NCBI GenBank assembly: GCA_028382965.1
Contig: JAOEUK010000002.1
Coordinates: 166,738-230,737 of the forward strand
DNA: 64,000 nucleotides
Source of the DNA: Candidatus Puniceispirillum sp.
GTDB taxonomy: Bacteria > Pseudomonadota > Alphaproteobacteria > Puniceispirillales > Puniceispirillaceae
Reading direction: 5' to 3'
The translations under genes were made by a program, and so were the position numbers. The stretch's first letter is position 1, and every line of letters begins with the position of its first letter. The notes beneath the pieces are model-generated. The model had not been told where the DNA came from, searched no databases, and saw only the letters and a list, made by a program, of their open reading frames with translations. Positions 36,508 through 46,717 of the stretch are shown here, in pieces.

Positions 36508-37944
36508 ATGCCTTACCCAAAATTAAAGATGCTGATCGCTGGAGAATGGACAGACGGCCACTCTGGAAAAAATGAAGCTGTAATTTGTCCAGCAGACGGC
36601 TCTGAAATAGGACGGGTGCCACATGCTAATAAACAGGATTTGAACGATGCACTGGAAAGCAGCCTCAAGGGTTTCAACACTTGGCGATTAACAACACCTC
36701 ATAATCGACAAGCAATACTGGAAAAGACAGCTCGTCTTCTTGAAGAGAGATTTGAAGATATTAGTCAAAATCTAACTCGTGAGATGGGGAAACCAATTGT
36801 AGAGTCAAAAACCGAACTCCAGGTAGCGATTGACTTGTTACGATGGTACTCAGAAGAAGGTAAGCGTATTTATGGGCGCATCATACCCTCGCGTTTTCCT
36901 GGAATGCAGCATGAAGCGCGTAAAGTTCCAGTTGGACCAACACTTGCATTTGTTGCATGGAATTTTCCAGCAACCAATGTGATGCGCAAAGTTGCTGGGG
37001 CACTTGCAGCCGGATGTTCAATTACAATAAAGCCCAGTGAGGAAACCCCAGCCACAGCTATCGCAATTGGTAAAGCTTTTATGGACGCCGGACTTCCAGC
37101 AGGTGTGTTAAATATCGTTTTTGGTGTTCCATCAGAAGTCTCTGAACATCTCCTAAACTCACCCATTCCAAGAAAACTAAGCTTCACAGGAAGTGTTCCA
37201 GTGGGAGTTCACTTGCAGCAACTAGCTGCTAAAAACTTAATCCGCTGCACTATGGAATTAGGAGGGCACTCTCCCGTTTTGATTTTTAAAGATGCAGATA
37301 TTCAGAAAGCAGCGCAGTTTTGCGCTGCTGGAAAGTTTCGCAATGCTGGACAAGTTTGTATCTCACCAACACGTTTCTTTGTGGAGGAGAGCGTGCATGA
37401 AGAATTTGTCAACGCCTTTAAAAAACATGTTGATTCCATTAATATAGGTGATGGACTAGATCCATCAGTAAATATGGGCCCACTTGTTGCTGAACGTCGT
37501 ATTAACATTATTGATGATTTTGTAACTGACGCTGTTTCCAAAGGCGCAGAGCTAATTGTTGGCGGAAAGCGAGCGCAAAGCCCAGGCTCTTTTTACCAAC
37601 CAACTTTGATACGAAATGTCCCTGAAACCGCAAGAATTATGACTGAAGAGCCGTTTGGCCCAATCGCACCTACTTCAACGTTCAAAACGCTTGATGAAGT
37701 CATTGATAGATCAAACAGTTTGCCGTTTGGATTAGCCGCATACGCATTCACTCAAAGCCCTAAAACCGCTAGGCTTTTGAAAACAGAAATTGAAAGTGGG
37801 ATGCTGGCAATCAATTCTCTACATATCCATTCGGTTGAAACTCCTTTCGGTGGATTGAAACACAGTGGGTATGGGTATGAAGGTGGAATCGAGGGCGTGG
37901 AAGCATTCCTTGCGACAAAATACTCCAGTGAAATTTTTGAGTAG
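36508..37944 (+). CDS. aldehyde dehydrogenase, succinate-semialdehyde dehydrogenase-like
   Basis: NAD(P)-dependent aldehyde dehydrogenase of 478 residues. Conserved parts: FVAWNFPATN and KPSEETPATA around the cofactor, FTGSVPVG, MELGGHSP with the general base Glu, and the nucleophile in NAGQVCISPTRF. Overall similarity is to the GabD group, but a semialdehyde cannot be assigned with certainty. It ends the run TSUP-GMC-cupin-RraA-monooxygenase-dehydrogenase and has GGAG 8 bases before its start. Confidence 0.85.
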   Translation: MPYPKLKMLIAGEWTDGHSGKNEAVICPADGSEIGRVPHANKQDLNDALESSLKGFNTWRLTTPHNRQAILEKTARLLEERFEDISQNLTREMGKPIVESKTELQVAIDLLRWYSEEGKRIYGRIIPSRFPGMQHEARKVPVGPTLAFVAWNFPATNVMRKVAGALAAGCSITIKPSEETPATAIAIGKAFMDAGLPAGVLNIVFGVPSEVSEHLLNSPIPRKLSFTGSVPVGVHLQQLAAKNLIRCTMELGGHSPVLIFKDADIQKAAQFCAAGKFRNAGQVCISPTRFFVEESVHEEFVNAFKKHVDSINIGDGLDPSVNMGPLVAERRINIIDDFVTDAVSKGAELIVGGKRAQSPGSFYQPTLIRNVPETARIMTEEPFGPIAPTSTFKTLDEVIDRSNSLPFGLAAYAFTQSPKTARLLKTEIESGMLAINSLHIHSVETPFGGLKHSGYGYEGGIEGVEAFLATKYSSEIFE

Positions 37945-38101
37945 TTATAATTAAATCGCCAAGAGATGTTTGTCTGATATCAAGATTAGAAAAAAATTCG
38001 GCTATAATCAGATTATTTACAGTTCTACAAATTGACTTTTGATGTAGGCTGGTCAGAATGTGACAATCTGTTATGTTCAGCCAAACCCACAGCCATCCTC
38101 T

Positions 38102-40507
38102 CTAGCCACGAAGAACAGCACCACAATTTTTACCTGCTGCATAAATAACTGCGTCGCTTATCGCTTCTATTTCAGGGTCACTCAGCGTCGCTTTCTGCGG
38201 CGTTAGCGTAATTGTTACTGCCAAAGACTTTTGACCATTCGTGATGTTTTTTCCTTGATACACATCAAAAAGCTGCACATCACTAATCAAAGGGCCAGCA
38301 GCAGACTTCACCGCACGTATCAGTTGACTGGCTGGCACATCATCTCCAAGAACGAATGCAAAGTCTCTACTAACACTTTGAAATGGAGACAACTTCAAAT
38401 AGGAACGTGCCGGCCCACGTGACTTTGATAATGGCACATCTTCCAGATACAACTCAAAACCAACTACAACACTACGGAGGCCAAAATGTGATGCTACAGA
38501 TGGATGAAGTTCACCAAATTGTCCAAGTAATGAGCGGCCTTGAAGCAACCGACCACAGCGACCCGGATGAAAGTAATCCGGTCCACTCGGATCAACTTGT
38601 AAACTGCTCCGCCGAACTCCAAGAACTGAAAGTGCGACCTCTGCGTCAGCTTTAGCATCAAAAACATCTGTTGCGCGGCGAACTCCATGCCATTCCCTTG
38701 GCCCAGAAGAACCACAACGAATTGCAGCAACAGCAGTGCGTTGCTGATCCGGCTCATCCCCAAGGAACACAGGACCAACCTCAAATATTGCCAAGTCAGA
38801 TTCACCACGGTCTTGGTTTCGAGCCGCTGCTGACAATAAATTTGGTAATGCTGATGGTCGCATAAATGACAAATCTGAACTAATTGGATTGACCAGTTTT
38901 AAACTGGCATCCCCGCCACCAAACATTACAGCTTCTTTTTGAGCAAGAAACGAAAAGGTGACCGCCTCAGTCAGACCACGCCCAGCAAGAGCACGCCTTA
39001 ATCGCAACGGACGGGCCTGCTTTGAATTTACAGCTGGCTGGGCGATAACATCTTTACTTGGCAAATGCTCCATCGGCAAATGATCAAAACCAAAAATTCG
39101 GGCGATTTCTTCAACCAAATCAGCCGAACCATCAATATCGCCGCGCCATGGTGGTGGGCTAACCTGCCACCCATTAGCAGAGTCACTAATAGTAAAACCA
39201 AGCGCTTTGAGAATTTCCACCTGACGGCCCAGCGGCACCTTCATACCGGTCAGGCGCTCAACTTTATCATTGGCAAGAAATATTTCACGTTGCCATTTTG
39301 CACCAGGACCCAAAGTCACCACGTGGCTTGCTTCTCCACCACAAATATTATTCACCATCCGCGCAACATATCCCGAAGACCATTCTGGCGAGGTCATATC
39401 TAGCCCACGCTCAAAGCGAAATCGTGCATCAGAATGAATATTTAATTTGCGCCCAGTTGTAGCAACAGCAATTTGATCAAAAATTGCAATTTCAAGAAAC
39501 ATCGATACTGTATTTTCACTAATGCCAGTCCGCTCGCCACCCATAATACCAGCTATGTCATCCGGCCCATTGGCATCACCAATGACAAGCATATTTTCGT
39601 CAAGGTCGTAAGTTTTTTCATTCAGCGCTGTCATAGTCTGGCCTGCTTTTGCAAGGCTAATAACGAGTTTACTACCATCAATCTTGTCAATGTCATACGC
39701 GTGGAGAGGCCGCCCAAGATCAACCATCACGTAATTAGTGATGTCCACCAACGCGCTAATTGGTCGCTGCCCAATAGCCTTTAGACGGTTTGCCATCCAC
39801 ATTGGACTTGCCCCATTTTTGAGGTGGGTAAAAGCCCTTCCTGAAACAAGCGGGCATAAATGCTCTTGCTCTGGGGGGACACTCAGTTCTAAGGATATGG
39901 GGCTATTAAAACTACCATCAAGTGGGCTTATATCAATATCTTTTAGGCAACCATAGCCAGCGGCAGAAAGATCGCGCGCAATACCGCGCACACCAAGACA
40001 GTCAGCACGATTTGGTGTTATTGCAATTTCAATCATCGGATCATCAAGGCCAGCATAAGCTGAAAATGATGCCCCGATTGGCGCATCATCAGCAAGTTCA
40101 ATAACACCTCCATGATCATCAGAAATTTCCATCTCGCGTTCAGAACACAACATACCATTCGACTTTTCGCCGCGGATTTCACCATTTTTCAATATTAAAT
40201 CAATGCCCGGAACATACGCACCGACTGGTGCAAACACTCCCTTCATCCCAGCGCGAGCATTTGGCGCACCACATACAACTTGAATTAAATCACTACCGCC
40301 GATATCAACCATACAAACGCGTAATTTATCTGCATTAGGATGCTGTCTAGCAGAAACCACCTCAGCAATAACAAAAGGAGCCAATTTTGCCTCGCGATCC
40401 ACAACCACTTCAACTTCAAGCCCAAGCATTGGCAGAACATCAAGAATATCAATAAGTGAGCGATCTGTTTCAAGATGCTCAAATAGCCAGTCACGGGTGA
40501 ATTTCAT
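38102..40507 (-). CDS. pheT: phenylalanine-tRNA ligase beta subunit
   Basis: Beta chain of the (alpha-beta)2 synthetase that charges tRNA-Phe. The N-terminal tRNA-binding (EMAP-like) region shows SARQHPNADKLRVCMVDIGG and QVVCGAPNA; later come the B3/B4 editing region, the B5 domain and a C-terminal FDX-ACB anticodon-binding domain (SVSRDFAFVLGDDVPASQL, DVYQGKNI). The start used, MKFTRDWLFEHL, is 25 codons inside a longer frame and overlaps the pheS stop by one base (TAATG). 801 residues, usual length. Last gene of the thrS-to-pheT block. Confidence 0.96.
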   Translation of the reverse strand: MKFTRDWLFEHLETDRSLIDILDVLPMLGLEVEVVVDREAKLAPFVIAEVVSARQHPNADKLRVCMVDIGGSDLIQVVCGAPNARAGMKGVFAPVGAYVPGIDLILKNGEIRGEKSNGMLCSEREMEISDDHGGVIELADDAPIGASFSAYAGLDDPMIEIAITPNRADCLGVRGIARDLSAAGYGCLKDIDISPLDGSFNSPISLELSVPPEQEHLCPLVSGRAFTHLKNGASPMWMANRLKAIGQRPISALVDITNYVMVDLGRPLHAYDIDKIDGSKLVISLAKAGQTMTALNEKTYDLDENMLVIGDANGPDDIAGIMGGERTGISENTVSMFLEIAIFDQIAVATTGRKLNIHSDARFRFERGLDMTSPEWSSGYVARMVNNICGGEASHVVTLGPGAKWQREIFLANDKVERLTGMKVPLGRQVEILKALGFTISDSANGWQVSPPPWRGDIDGSADLVEEIARIFGFDHLPMEHLPSKDVIAQPAVNSKQARPLRLRRALAGRGLTEAVTFSFLAQKEAVMFGGGDASLKLVNPISSDLSFMRPSALPNLLSAAARNQDRGESDLAIFEVGPVFLGDEPDQQRTAVAAIRCGSSGPREWHGVRRATDVFDAKADAEVALSVLGVRRSSLQVDPSGPDYFHPGRCGRLLQGRSLLGQFGELHPSVASHFGLRSVVVGFELYLEDVPLSKSRGPARSYLKLSPFQSVSRDFAFVLGDDVPASQLIRAVKSAAGPLISDVQLFDVYQGKNITNGQKSLAVTITLTPQKATLSDPEIEAISDAVIYAAGKNCGAVLRG

Positions 40508-41592
40508 TAGACGCCCCCCCCAGCTAAACCAGCATGGATTGATGGCGTGTCGAAGGGTAAAAAGCCATAATGCCTCATCCAACGCAGATCACTATCATAA
40601 AATGTGCGTAGGTCAGGTATGCCATATTTCAACATTGCAATACGTTCAATACCCATCCCAAAGGCAAATCCCTGATATTTTTCTGGATCATAACCACAAT
40701 TTTTTAGGACTCTAGGATTTACCATGCCCGAACCAAGAATCTCAAGCCAATCATCACCAGCGCCAATTTTCAACGCACCATTATTTTTGGTGCATCCAAT
40801 ATCAACTTCAGCAGATGGTTCAGTAAAGGGAAAATAGCTAGGGCGGAACCTTACAGGCAGATCATCAACACCAAAAAAGGCTCGGCAGAAATCAATTAAA
40901 CACCCCTTTAAATGCCCCATATGAATGCCGTCACCAATCACCAACCCTTCACATTGATGAAACATCGGAGAATGGGTAGCGTCATGGTCAGATCTGTATG
41001 TCCGCCCTGGCACGATAATACGGATTGGGGGCTCTTGACTTTCCATCGCACGAATTTGAACAGGTGAGGTGTGTGTGCGCAGTACCTTGCGCTTACCATT
41101 AGCGTCAGCAGGTAGGTAGAAGGTGTCGTGCTCCTGCCTCGCTGGATGCTCGGGTGGAATATTTAGTGCAGTAAAGTTATAATAATCAGATTCAATATCT
41201 GGCCCCTCGGCGACCTTAAACCCCATTTCCGCAAAAATGGCAATCACTTCTTCGATTGTTCGTGATAGAGGATGAAGCCGTGCATCTGTTTCCGGACGAC
41301 TTGGCAGAGTTACATCCTGTTTCTCTGCAACAAGCCGAGTATTCAAGGCGACAGAGGCTAATGTTGTTTGCTTAGCCTCTATTTTAGCAGAAATATCACT
41401 TTTTACTTCATTAAGCTTTTGCCCTGCCTCTTTGCGGGATTGAGCGTCCATCCCACCAAGATCACGCATCATTAGGGAAATACGTCCTTTTTTTCCAAGG
41501 GCATCAACTCTAATGGCTTCCAGCGCATCAAGGCTAACTGCACCAGCAATGGCGTCAATAATTTCTGAAGACACAGCATCAAGGCTTTGCAT
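40507..41592 (-). CDS. pheS: phenylalanine-tRNA ligase alpha subunit
   Basis: Catalytic class II subunit, 361 residues. N-terminal coiled-coil (residues ~1-90), then the class II motifs: HPLSRTIEEVIAIFAEMGF and GRTYRSDHDATHSPMFHQCE (motif 2 region), PSYFPFTEPSAEVDI, and the C-terminal FAFGMGIERIAMLKYGI (motif 3). Lies in the order rplT-pheS-pheT with a terminator-like hairpin 60-80 bases upstream. Confidence 0.97.
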   Translation of the reverse strand: MQSLDAVSSEIIDAIAGAVSLDALEAIRVDALGKKGRISLMMRDLGGMDAQSRKEAGQKLNEVKSDISAKIEAKQTTLASVALNTRLVAEKQDVTLPSRPETDARLHPLSRTIEEVIAIFAEMGFKVAEGPDIESDYYNFTALNIPPEHPARQEHDTFYLPADANGKRKVLRTHTSPVQIRAMESQEPPIRIIVPGRTYRSDHDATHSPMFHQCEGLVIGDGIHMGHLKGCLIDFCRAFFGVDDLPVRFRPSYFPFTEPSAEVDIGCTKNNGALKIGAGDDWLEILGSGMVNPRVLKNCGYDPEKYQGFAFGMGIERIAMLKYGIPDLRTFYDSDLRWMRHYGFLPFDTPSIHAGLAGGGV

Positions 41593-41654
41593 TATTTTCC
41601 ACCTCTGATCTATTTATCGTCTACAACTGACTTCACAATCATAGGTTCAGTTTG

Positions 41655-41683
41655 AAAAAAAAAAGCCGATGTGATCACAGCTG
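41655..41683 (-). terminator. terminator/attenuator between rplT and pheS
   Basis: On the coding strand a hairpin centred on TGTGATCACA is followed by ten T (complement of 41655-41664). Further upstream, TGCCAGAA and TTCTGGCA (about 41680-41725) form a second, larger stem that abuts the terminator stem. The layout suggests termination after rplT with possible attenuation control of pheST. I did not find a Phe-rich leader peptide or a T-box. The hairpin and T-run are seen; regulation is inferred. Confidence 0.6.
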
Positions 41684-41766
41684 CCAGAACAATCATGGTC
41701 CAAACCCATCATTCTTTCTGGCAACAGTCAACACAACGGCTCGTCTATTGTTTTACCCAAAAATTT

Positions 41767-42120
41767 CTAACTTGCCGCTTTTGACCGCTCCACAAGGGCC
41801 TCAAACGCCCGCGGCTCGTTAGCCGCAAGATCTGCAAGCATTTTACGATCAACCTCTATTCCAGCTTTAATTAAACCACCCATCATTTGTGAGTAAGTTA
41901 CACCGTAAAGACGCGCACCTGCATTAATCCGCTGGATCCACAGAGCGCGAAACTCACGTTTACGTACACGCCTATCTCGATAAGCGTATTGCCTCGCCTT
42001 GTCGACGGCCTGAGTAGCGGTTCTGAATGTGTTTTTACGACGTCCATAATAACCTTTTGCCGCCTTAATTACCTTGGCGTGCCGGGCGTGAGTCGTGGTA
42101 CCTCTTTTAACGCGTGCCAT
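41767..42120 (-). CDS. rplT: 50S ribosomal protein L20
   Basis: 117 residues, basic, with typical L20 sequence ([39 protein letters not shown]). It binds 23S rRNA early in 50S assembly, and in enterics also represses rpmI-rplT translation. Starts 13 bases after the rpmI stop. Confidence 0.98.
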   Translation of the reverse strand: MARVKRGTTTHARHAKVIKAAKGYYGRRKNTFRTATQAVDKARQYAYRDRRVRKREFRALWIQRINAGARLYGVTYSQMMGGLIKAGIEVDRKMLADLAANEPRAFEALVERSKAAS

Positions 42121-42133
42121 TTTTCAGCCTCCG

Positions 42134-42331
42134 TTAAGCGTATGGAAGGAAACGTTTTACAATGCGCGCATCCGCATCGCTCAAGATCATGGTACCACGA
42201 GCTTGACGTTTCATTTTTTGAGAACGGCGGCGTAAATTGTGGCTAAGAAAGGCAGCAGAGCCGCGAACCTTGCCGCTTGCGGTTAAGCGAAAGCGTTTTT
42301 TCGCACCACTTTTTGTCTTCATCTTGGGCAT
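42134..42331 (-). CDS. rpmI: 50S ribosomal protein L35
   Basis: 65 residues with the L35 signature [20 protein letters not shown] and a basic C-terminal half ending [14 protein letters not shown] lies about 7 bases ahead of the start. Always paired with rplT and infC; the 195-base leader upstream is structured. Confidence 0.98.
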   Translation of the reverse strand: MPKMKTKSGAKKRFRLTASGKVRGSAAFLSHNLRRRSQKMKRQARGTMILSDADARIVKRFLPYA

Positions 42332-42526
42332 TTTAACCTCTTTCTCATCAAAAGGACGCTTTTTAACTCCTACTCCGTACCGGTAGGAAAAGCTTAAAAT
42401 CGGCTGGGCATGCCCTGTTTTTTCAGGCCCAAGCGCGATATAACTAATTATTATTTATTTTATAGGGGTAATACCCCCCAGAATCAAGTACTGATCCCAG
42501 TCACCTCAACGTACAAAATACATCCC
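42332..42526 (-). promoter_or_regulatory. structured leader of rpmI-rplT
   Basis: The 195 bases between infC and rpmI contain several possible stems on the coding strand: GGGG-TATTA-CCCC, CCTG with a six-A loop and CAGG next to the palindrome GGGCATGCCC, and TCCTAC/GTAGGA just before the rpmI ribosome site. Such a leader is where L20 feeds back on rpmI-rplT in enterics. Direct L20 binding here is inference. Confidence 0.4.
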
Positions 42527-43063
42527 TTATTTTGGCGCTATAACCATAATCATTTGCCGACCTTCCATTTTTGGCATAGCCTCAACTTTGGCGTATTCGT
42601 CAGTTTCGTTTCGTACACGCGTTAAAACAGCAGCACCAAGATCCTGATGGGCCATCTCCCGACCACGAAATCGTAACGTCACTTTCACCTTGTCACCGCC
42701 ATCAATAAATTTTTGTACACTGCGCATTTTGACTTGATAGTCATGTTCATCGATGTTTGGCCGAAACTTAATCTCTTTAATTTCAATAATCTTTTGCTTT
42801 TTACGAGTTTCATTAGCGCGCTTCTGCGCCTCATATTTGTACTTACCATAATCAAGAATTTTACACACAGGCGGATCAACGTTGGGTTGCACTTCAACCA
42901 AATCAAGGCCAAAATCTTCAGCTTGACGGATTGCTTCTGTTGTATCCAAAACGCCAAGCTGAGCGCCTTCTGGGTCGATGCAGCGCACTTTTAATGCTCG
43001 AATTGCATTATTTACGCGAGGGCCGTCCATGACGGGCGGCGTATTATTATGTGGACGTGCTAT
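42527..43063 (-). CDS. infC: translation initiation factor IF-3, apparent ATA start
   Basis: IF-3 binds the 30S subunit and checks start-codon pairing. The reading frame from its first ATG (43030) gives [20 protein letters not shown], but the strong AAGGAG site (complement of 43070-43075) lies about 40 bases before it. Reading upstream in frame gives ATA-GCA-CGT-CCA (43063), six bases after GGAG, adding 11 residues ([10 protein letters not shown]) that resemble alphaproteobacterial IF-3 N-termini. Non-AUG starts are the rule for infC because IF-3 represses its own message, so ATA is chosen. 178 residues. Confidence 0.88.
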   Translation of the reverse strand: MARPHNNTPPVMDGPRVNNAIRALKVRCIDPEGAQLGVLDTTEAIRQAEDFGLDLVEVQPNVDPPVCKILDYGKYKYEAQKRANETRKKQKIIEIKEIKFRPNIDEHDYQVKMRSVQKFIDGGDKVKVTLRFRGREMAHQDLGAAVLTRVRNETDEYAKVEAMPKMEGRQMIMVIAPK

Positions 43064-43215
43064 TTAACTCTCCTTTGGTGGTCAAAAGTAAACTTATCTA
43101 AAAAATGCCGGAGCTATTCTGCTGACATTGATACTCCTTACCAAATGCATTGGATTATTACTAGTTTTTTGATTTATCATCTGACAGTCATCAAGAATGA
43201 GTTCTTTACCCTTAT

Positions 43216-45144
43216 CTAAGGTTTATCAACTAAATCAGGCGCAATACTCTCTCTGCGAAGCATAGATAGTGCTTCACCCTGATCAAAGATCTGCTGCGCA
43301 TTTGATCCAAGTCGGCGTAAAGCAACCAAACCTGATTCAGCTTCTCTTGAGCCAACTGCCAAAATAAATGGTACTTTCATTACACTATGCTCACGCACTT
43401 TATAACCAATTTTTTCATTCCGCAAATCTGTTTCCACCCTAAGGCCCAGCGCACTGGCAGCATCAGCAACTTCTCTAGCATAATCATTTGCCTGATCTGT
43501 GATTGACGCAATTACAATTTGAACTGGCGCTAGCCATGCTGGAAGCCGACCCGAATATTGTTCTATGATAATACCAATCCAGCGTTCCATTGAGCCTAAA
43601 ATAGCACGATGCAACATTACTGGTCGGTGTCTATTTCCATCTTCACCAACATATTCGGCGTCCAAGCGGTCAGGTAGAACAAAATCAACCTGTAAAGTTC
43701 CACATTGCCAATCCCGTCCGATTGCATCACGAAGCACAAACTCGAGTTTTGGGCCATAAAACGCACCCTCGCCAGGGTTTAAAACCGTATCCAACTTGGC
43801 AGCTTTCGTCGCATCGGTTAAAGCTGCTTCTGCACGATCCCATGTAGCATCATCACCAGCACGCACATCGGGCCTGTCTGAAAATTTTACCGTCACATCT
43901 TTAAAGCCAAAATCAGCATAAATTGATTGTAACAAAGCGCAGAAATTCACTGATTCAGCAGTAATTTGATCTTCAGTACAAAAAATATGCGCGTCATCCT
44001 GCGTGAACGCACGGACACGCATAATGCCGTGCAACGCGCCTGATGGTTCATTGCGATGACACGATCCAAATTCAGCCATACGCAATGGCAAGTCACGATA
44101 TGATTTAATACCCTGCCTAAAAATTTGAACATGGCAAGGGCAATTCATGGGCTTCAATGCCAAGGTTCGCTCATCTTCAGACTGCGCCGTAAACATATTT
44201 TCACCAAATTTTTCCCAATGCCCTGATGCTTCCCACAAGCTTCGATCAACAAGCTGCGGAGTTTTCACTTCACTATAGCCGGCCGCATCAAGGCGGCGGC
44301 GAACATAAGCTTCAATTTCACGATAAAGAACCCAGCCCTTTGCATGCCAAAACACAGAGCCTGCTGCCTCTTCTTGAAGGTGAAATAGCCCAAGCTGCCG
44401 CCCTAGCTTCCGGTGATCACGTTTTTCAGCTTCTTCAAGCATATGAAGATATGCTTGAAGAGCCTTCTCAGTAGTCCAAACAGTTCCATAAATACGTTGC
44501 AGCATTTGTCGATTGGAATCACCGCGCCAATAGGCCCCAGCAACCTTCATTAGTTTGAAAGCATGGCCTAGTTTGCCCGTAGATGGCAAATGTGGGCCAC
44601 GACATAAATCAATGAAATTACCCTGCTTGTAGAAAGTAACTGTTTCAGTCAAAGGAATTGTATTAACTAATTCTATTTTAAAGGGCTCATTATTTCTCTT
44701 GTAGAAAGCAACCGCTTCATCACGGGTCCACACACTGCGCATAATGATTTCGTCACGATCAACAATTTCATGCATCCGTTTTTCAATAGTTACAAGATCA
44801 TCCTCACTAAATGCGGTTTTCCTATAAAAATCATAATAAAAGCCATTTTCAATTGCTGGCCCAATAGTGACCTGCGTTTCTGGAAATATTTCCAGAACAG
44901 CTTCGGCCATTACATGGGCGCAACCATGACGCATTAAAGCCAAAGCCTGTTTATCTTTTGCCGTTATGAGTGAAAGGCGCGCGTCAGAGTCAATCGGACG
45001 AGTTAAATCCCACTCACTATCATTAACAACTGCCAGTAAAGCGGCTTTAACAAGCCCTGGCCCAATATCAGCAGCAATAGCTGCAGGCGTTACCGGTTGA
45101 TCATAAGACCGCATTGAGCCATCTGGGAGCGTAATATTTGGCAT
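43216..45144 (-). CDS. thrS: threonine-tRNA ligase
   Basis: Class II synthetase of 642 residues, the same length as the E. coli enzyme. TGS domain at the N-terminus ([18 protein letters not shown]), editing domain with [16 protein letters not shown] and the C-H pair in [11 protein letters not shown], then class II motifs ([42 protein letters not shown]) and the anticodon-binding domain. An in-frame ATG six codons upstream is less likely since [10 protein letters not shown] is the family start. Leads the block thrS-infC-rpmI-rplT-pheST. The 277 bases upstream, to 45421, hold no recognised gene. Confidence 0.97.
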   Translation of the reverse strand: MPNITLPDGSMRSYDQPVTPAAIAADIGPGLVKAALLAVVNDSEWDLTRPIDSDARLSLITAKDKQALALMRHGCAHVMAEAVLEIFPETQVTIGPAIENGFYYDFYRKTAFSEDDLVTIEKRMHEIVDRDEIIMRSVWTRDEAVAFYKRNNEPFKIELVNTIPLTETVTFYKQGNFIDLCRGPHLPSTGKLGHAFKLMKVAGAYWRGDSNRQMLQRIYGTVWTTEKALQAYLHMLEEAEKRDHRKLGRQLGLFHLQEEAAGSVFWHAKGWVLYREIEAYVRRRLDAAGYSEVKTPQLVDRSLWEASGHWEKFGENMFTAQSEDERTLALKPMNCPCHVQIFRQGIKSYRDLPLRMAEFGSCHRNEPSGALHGIMRVRAFTQDDAHIFCTEDQITAESVNFCALLQSIYADFGFKDVTVKFSDRPDVRAGDDATWDRAEAALTDATKAAKLDTVLNPGEGAFYGPKLEFVLRDAIGRDWQCGTLQVDFVLPDRLDAEYVGEDGNRHRPVMLHRAILGSMERWIGIIIEQYSGRLPAWLAPVQIVIASITDQANDYAREVADAASALGLRVETDLRNEKIGYKVREHSVMKVPFILAVGSREAESGLVALRRLGSNAQQIFDQGEALSMLRRESIAPDLVDKP

Positions 45145-45421
45145 TATTAGTAAAAACCTCATTTATCAAACTGGATAAATCGTAATCTATACTTGACATA
45201 AACTTGCTCTGGATCAGAGTCCAGACTTGATCTAAATGACACCAATCATGTTGCATCGTAATCCAATGTAGATAGTAGCCTCACCCAATTTGAAACTCAA
45301 GCCCACTGGTGCCTTTGCATACAAATTTGACACTGAATCTCTATTCGCGACATAGGAGATAATTCTTTATTTAGCCTAATAGTTGGCGCAAAGGACTTTT
45401 TTGCAGAATTAAAAAGCGCGG

Positions 45422-46630
45422 TTATTTTTGAACCGTTTGCTTCTTAAGTGCAACAGATCGATTAAGTGCTCGGCGGTAAATCTTTAGTGTTTGAACACAC
45501 ATCCTGTCAGTAGAAAATTTTTCTTCAATATGTTGCCGAGCAGTAAGTGCCATTTTTTTTCGTTGCCGCGGGCCAAGTGACAAAGCAACAGACAAAGCGT
45601 CAGCTAGGCTGTCAACATCTCCTGGATTGGCTAACCAGCCTGTTTTCCCCGGTATGATAGACTCAGCGGCCCCCCCATAGTCAAAGGCTATAATCGGGCG
45701 TCCCATTGCTTGTGCCTCTAAGGCTACGCGGCCGAATGGTTCGGGCGTGATAGATGGCATAACAACCACATCTGCAACCATCATAGCTGCTGGCATATCG
45801 TCAACAATAGGCAGCAACCGAAATCGGCCTTCAAGGCCCAAATCTTGTCCAAAACGCACCAATTCATTTACAAATACGGGCTTGCCGTCACCAGCGCCGA
45901 TTAACAAACAAATAAAAGGTACATCTTTAATTTTAGCAAGAGCTTCCAATAAGATATGATGGCCTTTCCATCTAGTTCCTCGCGCTGGTAGCATTATTAC
46001 TGGTAAATCTTCGGGAACAGCCAGACTACCAACAAAATTTACAATCCGTGTTTGGTTAACATTTTTTGGGTTAAATAAATCAATATCAACCCCTCGATGC
46101 ACCACGCTTAAGCGCTCTTCAACGCCAAAATACTGACTTGTAATTAAGTTTTTTACATAATTAGAAATAGCAATCACATGGTCAGCTTTTAGTAATTTTC
46201 CATTATAATGGCGTTTAAATATAGAACTCGCAATAAAACGGCCATGAACCGTGCTCACTGTTGCGATGCCTAATGACACAGCAGTGGGAAGAGCTATCCA
46301 AGCGGGGATGCGTGATCTGACATGCACCAGATCGGCACCCTCACTGAGAAAAATATTTTTCAACTGATTGCGAATTTTTGGCCAGCGCAATGGGTTCTTA
46401 CTATGAACATCAACAGTATGATGTTTAACTCCGATTCGATCGAGGTGACGCACCATTGGACCTCCTCTTGATATAACAATAGCACGGCCCCCATGTTTGC
46501 GAATGGCGGCTGCTGTTTCGACTGTGCCACGTTCCACACCTCCACTCACAAGAGCTGGTAGGATTTGCACTATGGCTGGTGCGGTAGCACCCACAAGCTT
46601 TAGTATTTTAGATTTTGGTGCTATTGTCAT
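45422..46630 (-). CDS. glycosyltransferase family 4 protein
   Basis: GT-B fold glycosyltransferase, about 402 residues. N-terminal acceptor half with ALVSGGVERGTVETAAA, and a nucleotide-sugar half with LPARGTRWKGHHILLEALA and the EX7E-type region EPFGRVALEAQAMGRPIIAFDYGGAAE. Likely builds lipopolysaccharide or another surface glycan at the cytoplasmic membrane. The ATG ending at 46630 is used; a TTG four codons upstream is possible, and neither has a strong ribosome site. Donor and acceptor unknown. Confidence 0.8.
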   Translation of the reverse strand: MTIAPKSKILKLVGATAPAIVQILPALVSGGVERGTVETAAAIRKHGGRAIVISRGGPMVRHLDRIGVKHHTVDVHSKNPLRWPKIRNQLKNIFLSEGADLVHVRSRIPAWIALPTAVSLGIATVSTVHGRFIASSIFKRHYNGKLLKADHVIAISNYVKNLITSQYFGVEERLSVVHRGVDIDLFNPKNVNQTRIVNFVGSLAVPEDLPVIMLPARGTRWKGHHILLEALAKIKDVPFICLLIGAGDGKPVFVNELVRFGQDLGLEGRFRLLPIVDDMPAAMMVADVVVMPSITPEPFGRVALEAQAMGRPIIAFDYGGAAESIIPGKTGWLANPGDVDSLADALSVALSLGPRQRKKMALTARQHIEEKFSTDRMCVQTLKIYRRALNRSVALKKQTVQK

Positions 46631-46717
46631 TTTGTTTTGCAACTATTTAAAATTTGTCTGACTAATCGAAGTGCACTCGCATGTAATAGATAAGTATAAG
46701 AAAGACGGATACAACCA

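Noticed and set aside
41593..41766. T-box riboswitch for pheST
   Set aside because: No specifier stem or T-box consensus found; T-boxes are not expected in alphaproteobacteria.
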